DNA from: Streptomyces lasiicapitis
GTDB lineage: Bacteria; Actinomycetota; Actinomycetes; Streptomycetales; Streptomycetaceae
DNA: 64,000 nt
Direction: 5' to 3'
Assembly: GCF_014646335.1 (NCBI RefSeq)
Contig: NZ_BMNG01000011.1
Coordinates: 353,041-417,040 of the forward strand
Shown: positions 14,361 through 22,852 of the stretch, in pieces
How the letters are laid out: every line of letters starts with the position of its first letter
Numbering within the stretch: the stretch's first letter is position 1
Made by a program: the position numbers and the translations under genes
The notes under the pieces: model-generated
What the model saw: only the letters and a program-made list of their open reading frames with translations
Told to the model about the DNA's origin: nothing
Databases searched by the model: none

Positions 14361-15478
14361 TCGCTCTGCTCCTTCTTGAGTGCGCGTACCGCATCGAGGA
14401 ACGCGTCGTTTTCGGCGGGGGTTCCCGCGGTCACCCGCAGCCACCCGGGCACGCCGTTGTCCCGGACCAGGACGCCCCGGTCGAGGATCTTCTGCCAGAC
14501 CGCGTGGGCGGCCCCTTCGCCTTCGAAGCGCCCGAACTGCACGAAGTTGGCGTCCGACTCGGTGACTTCGTAGCCGATCGCGCGCAGTTCGCGGACGAGG
14601 CGGTCGCGCTCGGCCTTGAGCCGGCTCACATAGCCGAGGAGCGTGTCCGTGTGCTCCAGGGCGGCGAGCGCGGTGGCCTGGGTGACGGCCGACAGGTGGT
14701 ACGGCAGACGGACGAGCTGCACGGCGTCGACGACCGCCGGGTGGGCGGCGAGATAGCCGAGCCGCAGCCCGGCCGCGCCGAAGGCCTTGGACATGGTGCG
14801 GGAGACGACGAGGTGGGGGCGGCCCTCAAGCAGGGGCAGCAGGGACTCGCCGTGGCTGAACTCCACGTACGCCTCGTCGACGACCACGACGGACGGCTTG
14901 GCGGCCTGCGCGGCGTCGTACAGGGCGAGGACCGTCTCGGCGCTCACCGCGTTGCCCGTGGGGTTGTTGGGCGTGGTGATGAACACGACGTCCGGCCGGT
15001 TCTCGGCGATGGCCCTGGCGGCCTCTTCGGGGTCGATGGTGAAGTCGTCGCGGCGCGGCCCGGAGATCCAGCCGGTGCCGGTGCCGCGCGCGATGAGGCC
15101 GTGCATCGAGTACGAGGGCTCGAAGCCGATGGCCGTGCGGCCGGGCCCGCCGAAGGTCTGCAGGAGCTGCTGGATGACTTCGTTCGAGCCGTTCGCCGCC
15201 CAGACGTGGGCGAGCGTGACCTCGTGGCCGCCGGTCCGCGTCAGGTACTCGGCGAGCCGGGTGCGCAGCTCGACCGCGTCCCGGTCGGGGTAGCGGTTGA
15301 GGTGCCGGGCGGCCTCGCGGACGCGCTCGGCGATGCGCTCGACCAGGGCGTCGGGCAGCGGGTAGGGGTTCTCGTTGGTGTTCAGGCGGACGGGGACGTC
15401 CAACTGGGGCGCTCCGTACGGGGACTTGCCGCGCAGCTCGTCCCGGACGGGGAGATCGTCGATCGTCAGGTCGCTCAC
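14357..15478 (-). CDS. hisC: Histidinol-phosphate aminotransferase
   Basis: 373-aa fold-type I PLP aminotransferase converting imidazole acetol phosphate to histidinol phosphate. RLNTNENPYPLP is the typical N-terminal motif. FITTPNNPTGN binds substrate, VVDEAYVEF carries the PLP-ring Asp and Tyr, and SRTMSKAFGAAGLRLGY carries the Schiff-base lysine. The GTG at 15476-15478 overlaps the hisD TGA by 4 bases. Confidence 0.96.
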   Translation of the reverse strand: MSDLTIDDLPVRDELRGKSPYGAPQLDVPVRLNTNENPYPLPDALVERIAERVREAARHLNRYPDRDAVELRTRLAEYLTRTGGHEVTLAHVWAANGSNEVIQQLLQTFGGPGRTAIGFEPSYSMHGLIARGTGTGWISGPRRDDFTIDPEEAARAIAENRPDVVFITTPNNPTGNAVSAETVLALYDAAQAAKPSVVVVDEAYVEFSHGESLLPLLEGRPHLVVSRTMSKAFGAAGLRLGYLAAHPAVVDAVQLVRLPYHLSAVTQATALAALEHTDTLLGYVSRLKAERDRLVRELRAIGYEVTESDANFVQFGRFEGEGAAHAVWQKILDRGVLVRDNGVPGWLRVTAGTPAENDAFLDAVRALKKEQSE

Positions 15479-16824
15479 TGGCCCGGCACCTTCCACCCGC
15501 TGTGCCAGTTTTGTTCGCCTTCGGCAAAACGTGCCTTGACGGCGGCGCCGTGCGCGGGCAGATCCTCGGCCTCGGCGAGCGTCACCACGTGGTGCGCGAC
15601 GTCGGCCAGGGCCTCGCGGGTGTAGTCCACGATGTGGATGCCGCGCAGGAAGGACTGCACGGACAGGCCGGACGAGTGGCACGCGCAACCGCCCGTGGGA
15701 AGCACGTGGTTGGAGCCCGCGCAGTAGTCGCCGAGGGAGACCGGCGCCCAGGGGCCGACGAAGATCGCGCCCGCGTTCTTGACGCGGTCGGCGACCGCGG
15801 CGGCGTCGCGGGTCTGGATCTCCAGGTGCTCGGCGCCGTACGCATCCACCACCCGCAGGCCCTCTTCCAGGCCGTCGACCAGGACGATCGCGGACTGCCT
15901 GCCCGCGAGGGCCGGGGCGATCCGGTCCTCGACGTGCTTGGTGGCGGCGACCTGCGGCACCAGCTCCTTGGCGACGGCGTCCGCGAGCTCGGTGGAGTCC
16001 GTTACGAGGACGGCGGCGGCCAGCGGGTCGTGCTCGGCCTGGCTGATCAGGTCGGAGGCGACGTGCACCGGGTCGGCGGTGTCGTCCGCGAGGACCGCGA
16101 TCTCGGTCGGGCCGGCCTCGGTGTCGATGCCGATACGTCCCGTGAAGTACCGCTTGGCGGCGGCGACCCAGATGTTGCCGGGGCCCGTGACCATGTTGGC
16201 CGGGGCGCACGACTCGGTGCCGTACGCGAACATCGCCACCGCCTGGGCGCCGCCGACCGCGTACACCTCGTCGATGCCGAGGAGCGCGCAGGCCGCGAGG
16301 ATCGTCGGGTGCGGCAGGCCTTCAAAGTCGGCCTGGGGCGGCGAGGCGAGCGTCATGGAGGCGACGCCGGCCTCCTGCGCGGGCACGGCGTTCATGATCA
16401 CGGAGGACGGGTAGACGGAGCGGCCGCCCGGTGCGTACAGACCGACGCGCTCGACCGGCACCCACTTCTCGGTGACCGAGCCGCCGGGCACGACCTGGGT
16501 GGTGTGCGGGGCGCGGCGCTGGGCGCGGTGGACGGCGCGGGCGCGGCGGATGGACTCCTCCAGGGCCGCGCGGACGTCCGGGTCGAGCCCCTGGAGGGCC
16601 TCGGCGAGGGCCGCGGCGGGCACCCGGACCTGCTCCAGCCGCACGCCGTCGAACTTCTTCGCGTACTCGATCAGCGCCGCGTCGCCGCGATGATGCACGT
16701 CTTCGCAGATGGGCCGCACCTTGTCCAGGGCGGCCGCGACGTCGAAGTCGGCACGGGGCAGCAGGGCGCGCAGGGCGGGGCCCTCAGGGAGGGCGTCGCC
16801 GCGCAGATCGATTCGGGAGATCAC
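15475..16824 (-). CDS. hisD: Histidinol dehydrogenase
   Basis: 449-aa zinc enzyme making the two NAD-dependent oxidations of histidinol to histidine. Diagnostic blocks are VGLYAPGGRSVYPSSV, VTGPGNIWVAAAKR, LISQAEHDPLAAA (zinc Gln/His), GAEHLEI and SSGLSVQSFLR. The GTG start at 16822-16824 gives the standard length; the ATG two bases upstream hits an immediate stop. No strong ribosome site precedes it, so the operon may be leaderless. It heads hisD-C-B-orf-H-priA-ridA-F. A palindrome at 16866-16882 is a candidate operator. Confidence 0.96.
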   Translation of the reverse strand: MISRIDLRGDALPEGPALRALLPRADFDVAAALDKVRPICEDVHHRGDAALIEYAKKFDGVRLEQVRVPAAALAEALQGLDPDVRAALEESIRRARAVHRAQRRAPHTTQVVPGGSVTEKWVPVERVGLYAPGGRSVYPSSVIMNAVPAQEAGVASMTLASPPQADFEGLPHPTILAACALLGIDEVYAVGGAQAVAMFAYGTESCAPANMVTGPGNIWVAAAKRYFTGRIGIDTEAGPTEIAVLADDTADPVHVASDLISQAEHDPLAAAVLVTDSTELADAVAKELVPQVAATKHVEDRIAPALAGRQSAIVLVDGLEEGLRVVDAYGAEHLEIQTRDAAAVADRVKNAGAIFVGPWAPVSLGDYCAGSNHVLPTGGCACHSSGLSVQSFLRGIHIVDYTREALADVAHHVVTLAEAEDLPAHGAAVKARFAEGEQNWHSGWKVPGQ

Positions 16825-16865
16825 ATGGCCAATTCTCGCAGACGGCCATCGGCGCCCGGTCGCCC

Positions 16866-16882
16866 GTATCAATGGCTGATAC
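16866..16882. promoter_or_regulatory. Inverted repeat between hisD and the divergent gene
   Basis: GTATCA (16866-16871), 5 bases, TGATAC (16877-16882) is a perfect palindrome 42 bases upstream of the hisD GTG and 163 bases from the divergent start. The position suits an operator for the his operon. No regulator is identified. Confidence 0.45.
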
Positions 16883-17009
16883 AAGCCGTATGGAGGTTTG
16901 AGGCCCGGCCCGCGAATTAACGGAAGACCACGTTCACCACTAGCGTTCAGGCGGTCACACAGCGGGCATGAACAGTTGTACGAGACATCTGCGCACCGCG
17001 GACGCTTCA

Positions 17010-17048
17010 CGGGAGGACATCAGCAGTGACGGGAGGACATCAGCAGTG
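17010..17048 (+). repeat. 20-bp tandem duplication of ribosome site and start codon
   Basis: GGGAGGACATCAGCAGTG occurs at 17011-17028 and again at 17031-17048. Each unit holds a GGGAGGA ribosome site and a GTG. Only the second GTG (17046) is in frame with the long gene; the 20-bp period puts the first in another frame. Confidence 0.85.
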
Positions 17049-18620
17049 GTCGACGACACCGGCATCGGGGACCCGCCGGACGGGCTGACCGCCGCGGAGA
17101 TCGGCATGTGGCAGGCGTTCCGCAACGGCAGTGTGTACGACCTGAGGTCGGGGGACGCGGCGGTGGACGACCCGCACGGCGGCCACCCGTGGGGCCCGGA
17201 GCGCAGTGTCCGCGCCCGCATCGTGTGCTGGCTGCTCCTCGGCGGGCCGCCCGCGCTCGCCGGGCGGGTGTCGTCGCTGAAGCTGGCCGGGGTGCAGATC
17301 ACCGATGTGCTCGACCTGGCGGGCGGCGTGGTGGTGCCGTACACGGAGCTGAAGGGCTGTCGCTTCGAGAAGGAGGTCCTGCTCCCCGAGGCGCGCTTCA
17401 CCACACTGCGCATGGTCGACTGCTCCATCCCGCGCCTGGAGGGCGCCCGCCTGCACACCGAGGGCGACCTGCACCTTCCCCGCTGCCGCGTCCACAACGG
17501 CATGCGGCTCACGGACGCCCACATCGGCACGGACCTGCTGCTCAACCAGGCCGTGGTCTACCGCGACCGGCGCGGCCGCTCGATCATGGCCGACGGCATG
17601 ACGGTCGGCCAGGACCTGCAGGCCGAGATGCTGGAGTCGCACGGCGAGCTGAGCCTGCGCGGCGCGAAGATCGGCGTCAGCCTGAGCCTGCGCGGCAGCC
17701 GCCTGGCCAATCCGTACGGCCGCCGCGCCCTGAACGCGCCCCAGCTCACCGTCGAGCGCACGCTGTACCTGACCCCGGCGGGCGTCGGCAATCCCCCGCA
17801 GACCAGCGGCACGACGCCCGCGCGCGGGACGCGGGTGCAGCGCTTCGAGTGCGAGGGCGGCATCCGCCTGGACGACGGGCGCTTCGGCGACGCGGTGGAT
17901 TTCGGCCAGGCCCGCTTCACGCTCCAGAACGACCAGGAGGTGTCGCTGCGCCGCGTCCAGACGCCCGAGCTGCGCTTCCTCTCCGAGGCCCCCGGGCGCG
18001 GCAAGATCGTGCTGTCCGGCGCCCGGGTGGTCAACCTGATGGACAAGGCGGCGAGCTGGCCCGGCCCCGGCTGCCTCCAGATGGGCGGCTTCTCGTACGA
18101 GAACCTCATCCCGCAGGGCAGCTTCCCGCTCTCCCGCCGCCTCCAGTGGGTGGCGGCGGCCACCGCCGAGTACAACCCCGAGCCGTACGAGAAGCTCGCC
18201 ACCGTCCTGCGCAACGGCGGCGAGGACGCCGACGCCCGCGAGGTGCTGCTCGCCAAGCAGCGCCGCCGCCGCGAGACGCTGCCCCCGGCGGCCAAGATGT
18301 GGGGCTACGCCCAGGACTGGACGGTCGCCTACGGCTACCGGCCCGGGCGGGCCGCGCTGTGGATGGCGGTCCTGTGGGCGGCCAGCGCCGTCGCCTTCTC
18401 GCGCGCGGACCACCCCCCGCTGAAACCGGGCGAGCACCCCAACTGGAACCCCTCCCTCTTCGCCCTCGACCTCCTGCTGCCCGTCATCAACCTGGGCCAG
18501 GACAGCTACTGGCAGCTCCGCGGCGGCTGGCAGTGGCTGGCGGCGGTCCTGATCCTGCTCGGCTGGATTCTGGCGACGACGGTGGCGGCCGGGGCGACGA
18601 GACTGCTGCGCAGGAGCTGA
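17046..18620 (+). CDS. Uncharacterised membrane-associated protein with parallel-repeat domain
   Basis: 524 aa from the GTG at 17046; an ATG at 16968 in the same frame has no ribosome site. The N-terminal 380 residues show recurring short segments of the pentapeptide/beta-helix kind, for example GELSLRGAKIGVSLSLRGSRL and GDLHLPRCRVHNGMRL, spaced about 20 residues. Near the C-terminus come two or three hydrophobic segments (AALWMAVLWAASAVAF, then LAAVLILLGWILATTVAAG). Streptomyces databases often label this family a membrane-associated oxidoreductase, but I see no cofactor motif. It diverges from the his operon. The function is unknown. Confidence 0.8.
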   Translation: MVDDTGIGDPPDGLTAAEIGMWQAFRNGSVYDLRSGDAAVDDPHGGHPWGPERSVRARIVCWLLLGGPPALAGRVSSLKLAGVQITDVLDLAGGVVVPYTELKGCRFEKEVLLPEARFTTLRMVDCSIPRLEGARLHTEGDLHLPRCRVHNGMRLTDAHIGTDLLLNQAVVYRDRRGRSIMADGMTVGQDLQAEMLESHGELSLRGAKIGVSLSLRGSRLANPYGRRALNAPQLTVERTLYLTPAGVGNPPQTSGTTPARGTRVQRFECEGGIRLDDGRFGDAVDFGQARFTLQNDQEVSLRRVQTPELRFLSEAPGRGKIVLSGARVVNLMDKAASWPGPGCLQMGGFSYENLIPQGSFPLSRRLQWVAAATAEYNPEPYEKLATVLRNGGEDADAREVLLAKQRRRRETLPPAAKMWGYAQDWTVAYGYRPGRAALWMAVLWAASAVAFSRADHPPLKPGEHPNWNPSLFALDLLLPVINLGQDSYWQLRGGWQWLAAVLILLGWILATTVAAGATRLLRRS

Positions 18621-18744
18621 ACCACCCCGCCCCGCCGGAAAGCGGCCGAACCGTTACCCGGCGCCGCACAACCATCGCTCCGGCCCGCCCGTCAACACAC
18701 AACGACCGCACCAGACCGTTCAAGGCGCAAGAGGGGGACCGCAC

Positions 18745-19761
18745 ATGCCGATCCTGCGCGCCCTCGTACGGACCGCCCGCATGGTCCGGCACACCCCGCG
18801 GCTCGCAGCCGGCCTCACCCCCGACGACGAGGTCCTCCTCGACGTCCCGGACGACCGCCTCGGCCCGGCCCTGGTCGCCGCGGGCCGCGGTGAGTACGGC
18901 CCGGCCGCGAAGCTCCTCGCCACCACCCGCGAGGCCGCCGAGTGGGAGAACCGCGACCGCTACACCACCCGCCTCGCCGCGTTCGCCCGCTCCCGCTCCG
19001 AGTGGTTCGACGACTGGCTGTCGGCGGCCCCGCACGATCCGGACGCGCTGCTGCTCAAGGCCGAGCTGGCGGTCGTACGCGGCTGGGAGTCCCCCGCGCG
19101 CGCGGAGCTGCTTCGCGAGGTGAGCCCGCTGCTCACGGCGGCCGCCGACGCCGACCCGCGCGACCCGGTGCCGTGGCGCATCGCGCTCGACCACGCCCGC
19201 GGCACACACGCCTCGTACACCGAGTTCGAGGAGCTGTGGGCGCAGGCGGTGCGCCGCTCCTCGTACCACTACGGCTGCCATGCCTCGGCGCTGATGTACC
19301 TGTCGGCGGACTGGTACGGCTCGCACGCCGAGTGCTTCCATTTCGCGGAGCGGGCGGCGGCGGACGCGCTGCCCGGGTCGCTGATACAGGCACTGCCGGT
19401 GCGCGCCGCGTTCGCCTACCTGACCAGCGCCGCCGGGAACCTGCCGCGCGAACGCCTGGACAAGGCGGCCGACCTGGCGATCGCCCTGTCCGGCGAGTAC
19501 GCCGCCGCCGACCCCTGGCCGGCCGAGGTCCGCAACCTCCTCATGTACGTCCTGATCCGCCTGGAGCGCTGGCACGACGCCCTCGACCAGCTCCGCGTGA
19601 TCGGTCCGTACGCGACGTCGTTCCCCTGGGACCGGCTCTCCGACGACCCGCTCGGGCAGTTCCTGGAGCTGAGAGACGGGGTGCGGATAGAGGTCGCGGC
19701 GCAGACACCGCTGCGCGGCCCGCGCGCGCGGGCGGACGGTCCGGCCTCCGGCGGCCGTTAG
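18745..19761 (+). CDS. Conserved hypothetical protein, helical repeat type
   Basis: 338 aa from the ATG at 18745 with GAGGGGG 9 bases upstream. It is mostly amphipathic helix with paired-helix segments (for example ALLLKAELAVVRGW, SLIQALPVRAAFAYLTSAAGNLP and RNLLMYVLIRLERWHDALDQL) that look TPR- or DUF4034-like. There is no signal peptide, membrane segment or catalytic motif. It follows the membrane protein gene by 124 bases on the same strand. Such proteins usually act as scaffolds; nothing in the sequence defines a partner. Confidence 0.75.
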   Translation: MPILRALVRTARMVRHTPRLAAGLTPDDEVLLDVPDDRLGPALVAAGRGEYGPAAKLLATTREAAEWENRDRYTTRLAAFARSRSEWFDDWLSAAPHDPDALLLKAELAVVRGWESPARAELLREVSPLLTAAADADPRDPVPWRIALDHARGTHASYTEFEELWAQAVRRSSYHYGCHASALMYLSADWYGSHAECFHFAERAAADALPGSLIQALPVRAAFAYLTSAAGNLPRERLDKAADLAIALSGEYAAADPWPAEVRNLLMYVLIRLERWHDALDQLRVIGPYATSFPWDRLSDDPLGQFLELRDGVRIEVAAQTPLRGPRARADGPASGGR

Positions 19762-19764
19762 GCT
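19759..19764 (+). promoter_or_regulatory. -10 box of a probable leaderless promoter
   Basis: TAGGCT ends 8 bases before the GTG at 19773, with no ribosome site in between. It overlaps the TAG stop of the preceding gene (19759-19761). Confidence 0.5.
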
Positions 19765-19772
19765 TTCGGATC

Positions 19773-20513
19773 GTGACGACCGTCCGGCTTCCGCTCTTCC
19801 CGCTCAACTCGGTGCTGTTCCCGGGGCTCGTGCTGCCCCTGAACGTCTTCGAGGAGCGCTATCGCGCCATGATGCGCGAACTCCTGAAGGTTCCCGACGA
19901 GGAGCAGCGGCAGTTCGCCGTCGTGGCGATCCGTGACGGCCGCGAGGTCGCGCCGAGCGAGCACGGGCTCCCCGACCAGACCGCCAAGGCCGAGCAGGGG
20001 CCCGCCGCGGGCTTCGGCGACGACCCGCTGAAGGCCTTCCACGCGGTGGGCTGCGTCGCGGACGCGGCGACCATCCGGGAGCGCGAGGACGGCGGCTTCG
20101 AGGTCCTGGCCACGGGCACGACCCGGGTGCGGCTGCTCTCGGTGGACGCCTCCGGGCCCTTCCTGACCGCCGAGCTGGAAACGCTGGAGGAGAAGCCCGG
20201 CGACGAGGCGGGCGCCCTCGCCGAGGGCGTGCTGCGCGCCTTCCGCTCGTACCAGAAGCGGCTCGCGGGCGCGCGGGAGCGCTCCCTGTCGACCAGCGCG
20301 GAGCTGCCCGACGAGCCGTCGGTGGTGTCGTACCTGGTCGCCGCGGCGGCCGTGCTCGACACCCCCACCAAGCAGGACCTCCTCGAAGCCCCCGACACCG
20401 CGTCCCGGCTGCGCGAGGAGCTGAAATTGCTGCGCACCGAGACCGCGATCATCCGTAACCTGCCGTCGTTGCCCGCGACGGAGCTGACGCGCGGCACGAC
20501 CAGCCTCAACTGA
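19773..20513 (+). CDS. Lon N-terminal-like substrate-binding domain protein
   Basis: 246 aa from GTG 19773. It begins VRLPLFPLNSVLFPGLVLPLNVFEERYR, the LON_substr_bdg (PUA-like) start. It continues with AVVAIRDGREV and a helical tail with LPDEPSVVSYLVAAA and LLEAPDTASRLREEL. There is no AAA+ ATPase or Ser-Lys protease domain, so this is the stand-alone type also found in many bacteria, probably a substrate-recognition or peptide-binding module. The start is set by the TAGGCT box and the family N-terminus. Confidence 0.88.
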   Translation: MTTVRLPLFPLNSVLFPGLVLPLNVFEERYRAMMRELLKVPDEEQRQFAVVAIRDGREVAPSEHGLPDQTAKAEQGPAAGFGDDPLKAFHAVGCVADAATIREREDGGFEVLATGTTRVRLLSVDASGPFLTAELETLEEKPGDEAGALAEGVLRAFRSYQKRLAGARERSLSTSAELPDEPSVVSYLVAAAAVLDTPTKQDLLEAPDTASRLREELKLLRTETAIIRNLPSLPATELTRGTTSLN

Positions 20514-20554
20514 CGTACGAAGCGGGCCTCACGGAGCGGGGAGCGGGCAGCAGC

Positions 20555-21058
20555 GTGGCGAAGAAGCAGAAGAAGTCCCAGACGGCGGGCGGCACCCCCG
20601 CGACGGTGGCCCTGACCGCGGCCGGCACGCCCTTCACGGTCCACTCCTACGACCACGACCCCGCCCACCCCTCCTACGGCCAGGAGGCCGCGGAGGCGAT
20701 GGGCGTCTCGCCCGACCGCGTCTTCAAGACCCTGGTCGCCGACGTCGACGGCGCACTGACCGTGGCCGTGGTCCCCGTTGCGGGCACCCTGAACCTGAAG
20801 GCCCTGGCCACGGCGGTGGGCGGCAAGCGCGCGACGATGGCGGACCCGGCGGCGGCCGAGCGCACCACGGGCTACGTACGCGGCGGAATCTCGCCGCTGG
20901 GCCAGCGCAAGAAGCTCCGCACGGTCCTGGACGACTCGGCCTCCGCCCACGCCACGATCTGCGTCTCGGCGGGCCGCCGCGGCCTGGAGGTCGAACTGGC
21001 CCCCGCCGACCTCGCCACGCTCACCGCCGCGGTACTCGCCCCGATCGGACGTGAATGA
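20555..21058 (+). CDS. ybaK: YbaK/EbsC family Cys-tRNA(Pro)/Cys-tRNA deacylase
   Basis: 167 aa from the GTG at 20555. After a Lys-rich start come FTVHSYDHDPAHPSYGQEAAEAMGV, VFKTLVADVDG and VVPVAGTLNLKALA. The last contains the conserved Lys of the YbaK active site (KTL). The closing GQRKKLRTVLDDSA and TICVSAGRRGLEVELAP are typical. It hydrolyses mischarged Cys-tRNA(Pro). It is 41 bases after the Lon-like gene and likely co-transcribed. Confidence 0.92.
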   Translation: MAKKQKKSQTAGGTPATVALTAAGTPFTVHSYDHDPAHPSYGQEAAEAMGVSPDRVFKTLVADVDGALTVAVVPVAGTLNLKALATAVGGKRATMADPAAAERTTGYVRGGISPLGQRKKLRTVLDDSASAHATICVSAGRRGLEVELAPADLATLTAAVLAPIGRE

Positions 21059-21085
21059 CCCCTCGACGGGCCCCCGGTCCTCGAC

Positions 21086-21091
21086 TAGGAC
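21086..21091 (+). promoter_or_regulatory. -10 box before the bL37-like gene
   Basis: TAGGAC lies 7 bases before the ATG at 21099, fitting the leaderless pattern seen elsewhere in the window. The -35 region is weak. Confidence 0.4.
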
Positions 21092-21098
21092 CACACCC

Positions 21099-21173
21099 AT
21101 GTCGAAGAAAACACGCAAGCGGAAGTGGCGGGTAAGAAAAGGCAAGGCCAACCACGGAAGGCGCCCGGCGTAG
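21099..21173 (+). CDS. Putative 50S ribosomal protein bL37 (24 aa)
   Basis: A 24-codon ORF, ATG at 21099 and TAG at 21171-21173. It begins MSKKTRKRKWRV, ends KANHGRRPA, and has 11 Lys/Arg. bL37 is a 24-residue protein found in mycobacterial ribosome structures, also basic throughout and ending ANHGKRPN-like, as I recall. Length, charge and terminal motif agree. The gene has its own TANNNT box and lies 40 bases beyond ybaK, with a hairpin downstream. It is easily missed by gene callers. The call rests on a remembered motif only. Confidence 0.7.
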   Translation: MSKKTRKRKWRVRKGKANHGRRPA

Positions 21174-21202
21174 GCATCTCAGCCCGTCCGGCGAACCCCA
21201 CC

Positions 21203-21240
21203 CGGAGGTCCAGGGGGCGCGAGCCCCCTGGTTTCGGGAA
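21203..21240. repeat. Dispersed Streptomyces palindromic element, copy 2
   Basis: The hairpin CCAGGGGGC (21210-21218), 4-base loop, GCCCCCTGG (21223-21231), followed by TTTCGGGAA, nearly repeats 2828-2858 in the trp operon. It is placed to terminate both bL37 (plus) and the DUF2567 gene (minus). Confidence 0.7.
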
Positions 21241-21243
21241 CCT

Positions 21244-21909
21244 CTACTTCTCCGGCGCCCCGTACGGATCCCGGTACGCGTCCTCGTACGAAGCGAACGG
21301 CGCGGGATCCCGGGGCCCGAACAGCCCCGTCAGCACCAGGTGAACGACCATCGCGGCAACGGGCCACGCGAGCAGCACACCCTTGGCCTTCAACTCCATG
21401 GGCGCGTCGAAGACGATCCCCGCCCCCACGGACTTGGCGTGCGCCGCCACATCCGTCTCGGGCCCGACCCAGACCCCCACCTTCCAGGCGAGCACAGCCC
21501 CGAGCAACGACCCCGCGGCAAGCCCGACGACCAGCGGAATCCCGCCCCGCCGCCGCACGAGGAACACCACGAGCGCACTGACGAACCCGAACGCGAGCCC
21601 CAGCAGAGTGAACGTTCCATCGACCCCGATGGCCTGCTCGCCCTCGGTGTCCTTGAGGTAGACGTCCGTCCGGTCGGCGATCAGCGGCACCCGAGGCGCC
21701 AGCCACAGCCACAGCAGCCCAAGCAGCACCCCGCCGACGGCCACCGCGACCATGATCACCGCGGCGGCCCGCACTTCGTTCCTCATACCGGGCCCACCCT
21801 CCTGCTGCGCCGGCTCGGGCACGGGCCCCGAGGACTGCGCGGGTTCCTGCCAGGGGTTCTGCCCCGGCTGGTCGTGCGGCGGTTGGGAGGGAGTAAACGG
21901 TGCGGTCAC
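21244..21909 (-). CDS. DUF2567-like membrane protein
   Basis: 221 aa from the GTG at 21907-21909 (another in-frame GTG is at 21913-21915). It has a Pro/Gln-rich cytoplasmic start. Four hydrophobic segments follow at about 45-68, 90-110, 118-140 and 170-190, with a large loop containing LIADRTDVYLKDTEGEQAIGVDGTF between the first two. It ends YEDAYRDPYGAPEK. The layout fits the actinobacterial DUF2567 family. It lies 55 bases after the ABC permease gene. The function is unknown. Confidence 0.7.
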   Translation of the reverse strand: MTAPFTPSQPPHDQPGQNPWQEPAQSSGPVPEPAQQEGGPGMRNEVRAAAVIMVAVAVGGVLLGLLWLWLAPRVPLIADRTDVYLKDTEGEQAIGVDGTFTLLGLAFGFVSALVVFLVRRRGGIPLVVGLAAGSLLGAVLAWKVGVWVGPETDVAAHAKSVGAGIVFDAPMELKAKGVLLAWPVAAMVVHLVLTGLFGPRDPAPFASYEDAYRDPYGAPEK

Positions 21910-21964
21910 GCACACATGGTGCCAGCTCAACCTGAGATGCGCCCCACCGGACGGCGGATCGGCG

Positions 21965-22786
21965 TCAGCGGACGGCGGCCCGCCGGTAGGCCCAGGTGGC
22001 GACGGCAAGCGAGACGACGCCGACGCCCGCGCAGACCGCGAGGTCGAGCAGGACGACGCCCCAGTCGGGGTCGGGCGCGAAGGTCCGGGCGAGCGCCTCC
22101 ACGCCGTACGTGGAGGGCAGCAAGTCACGCGCGTACTGCAGGAACTCGGGCATCCGGTCGGCCGGGAGCACGCCGAGGAGGAGCGCGGCGGACATGCCCA
22201 TCTGACCGAGCAGGGTGGCGAGTTCGGGCCGCGGCGCGAGCAGGCCGAGAGCGGCGCCGAGCCCGGCGAGCGCGGCACCGGAGAGCGGGATCACCGCGGC
22301 GAGCACCCACAGGTGCGTCAGCGGTAGCCCGAAGAGCCCGCAGCCGACGACGGCCGTGACGATGGTGCCGGGCACCGTGAAGGAGGCGTACGCGGCCGCG
22401 GCGCCGAGGACGACGGCGGCGGGCGGCACGGGCAGGGTGGCGTAGTGGTCGAGGCCGCCGTCACCGCGGAGCTGGCCGAAGTACTGGGCGAGCAGGTTGA
22501 GCGCGACGAAGGCGACCACGAGCACCGAGGACCCGGCCACGACGGCATGCGCCTCCCCGCCCCCGTCCACCACGCCCCGCATCAGGATCATGATCCCGAC
22601 GGACTGGAAGGTGGCGACGAAGAGCAGCGGAATCCGCGCGACACGGGCGCGCGAGAGCTGCGCCCGGTAGACGGCGCCCAGGGCTGGCAGGAGCCGCGCC
22701 CGCGCCCCGAGCGGCGCCGCGACGTCCGGCACCGGTACGACGCCCTCCTCGGCGCGCACGACGGCTTCCAGGGGAACGGCACTCAA
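21965..22786 (-). CDS. ABC transporter permease
   Basis: 273 aa with about six membrane segments, including IPLLFVATFQSVGIMILM, AGSSVLVVAFVALNLLAQYF, AAVVLGAAAAYASFTVPGTIV and a C-terminal WGVVLLDLAVCAGVGVVSLAVA. It is an ABC-2 type permease without nucleotide-binding motifs. The likely start is TTG at 22784-22786, 7 bases after GGAAGG; upstream in-frame codons run into the repeat region and are not plausible. It pairs with the ATPase gene at 22940-23977, probably a two-component exporter. The substrate is unknown. Confidence 0.85.
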   Translation of the reverse strand: MSAVPLEAVVRAEEGVVPVPDVAAPLGARARLLPALGAVYRAQLSRARVARIPLLFVATFQSVGIMILMRGVVDGGGEAHAVVAGSSVLVVAFVALNLLAQYFGQLRGDGGLDHYATLPVPPAAVVLGAAAAYASFTVPGTIVTAVVGCGLFGLPLTHLWVLAAVIPLSGAALAGLGAALGLLAPRPELATLLGQMGMSAALLLGVLPADRMPEFLQYARDLLPSTYGVEALARTFAPDPDWGVVLLDLAVCAGVGVVSLAVATWAYRRAAVR

Positions 22787-22852
22787 CGGACGACCTTCCT
22801 GCCGACTGGCCTGACAACACCACGCCTCACGGGCGCCCCTCAACCCGGCCCG

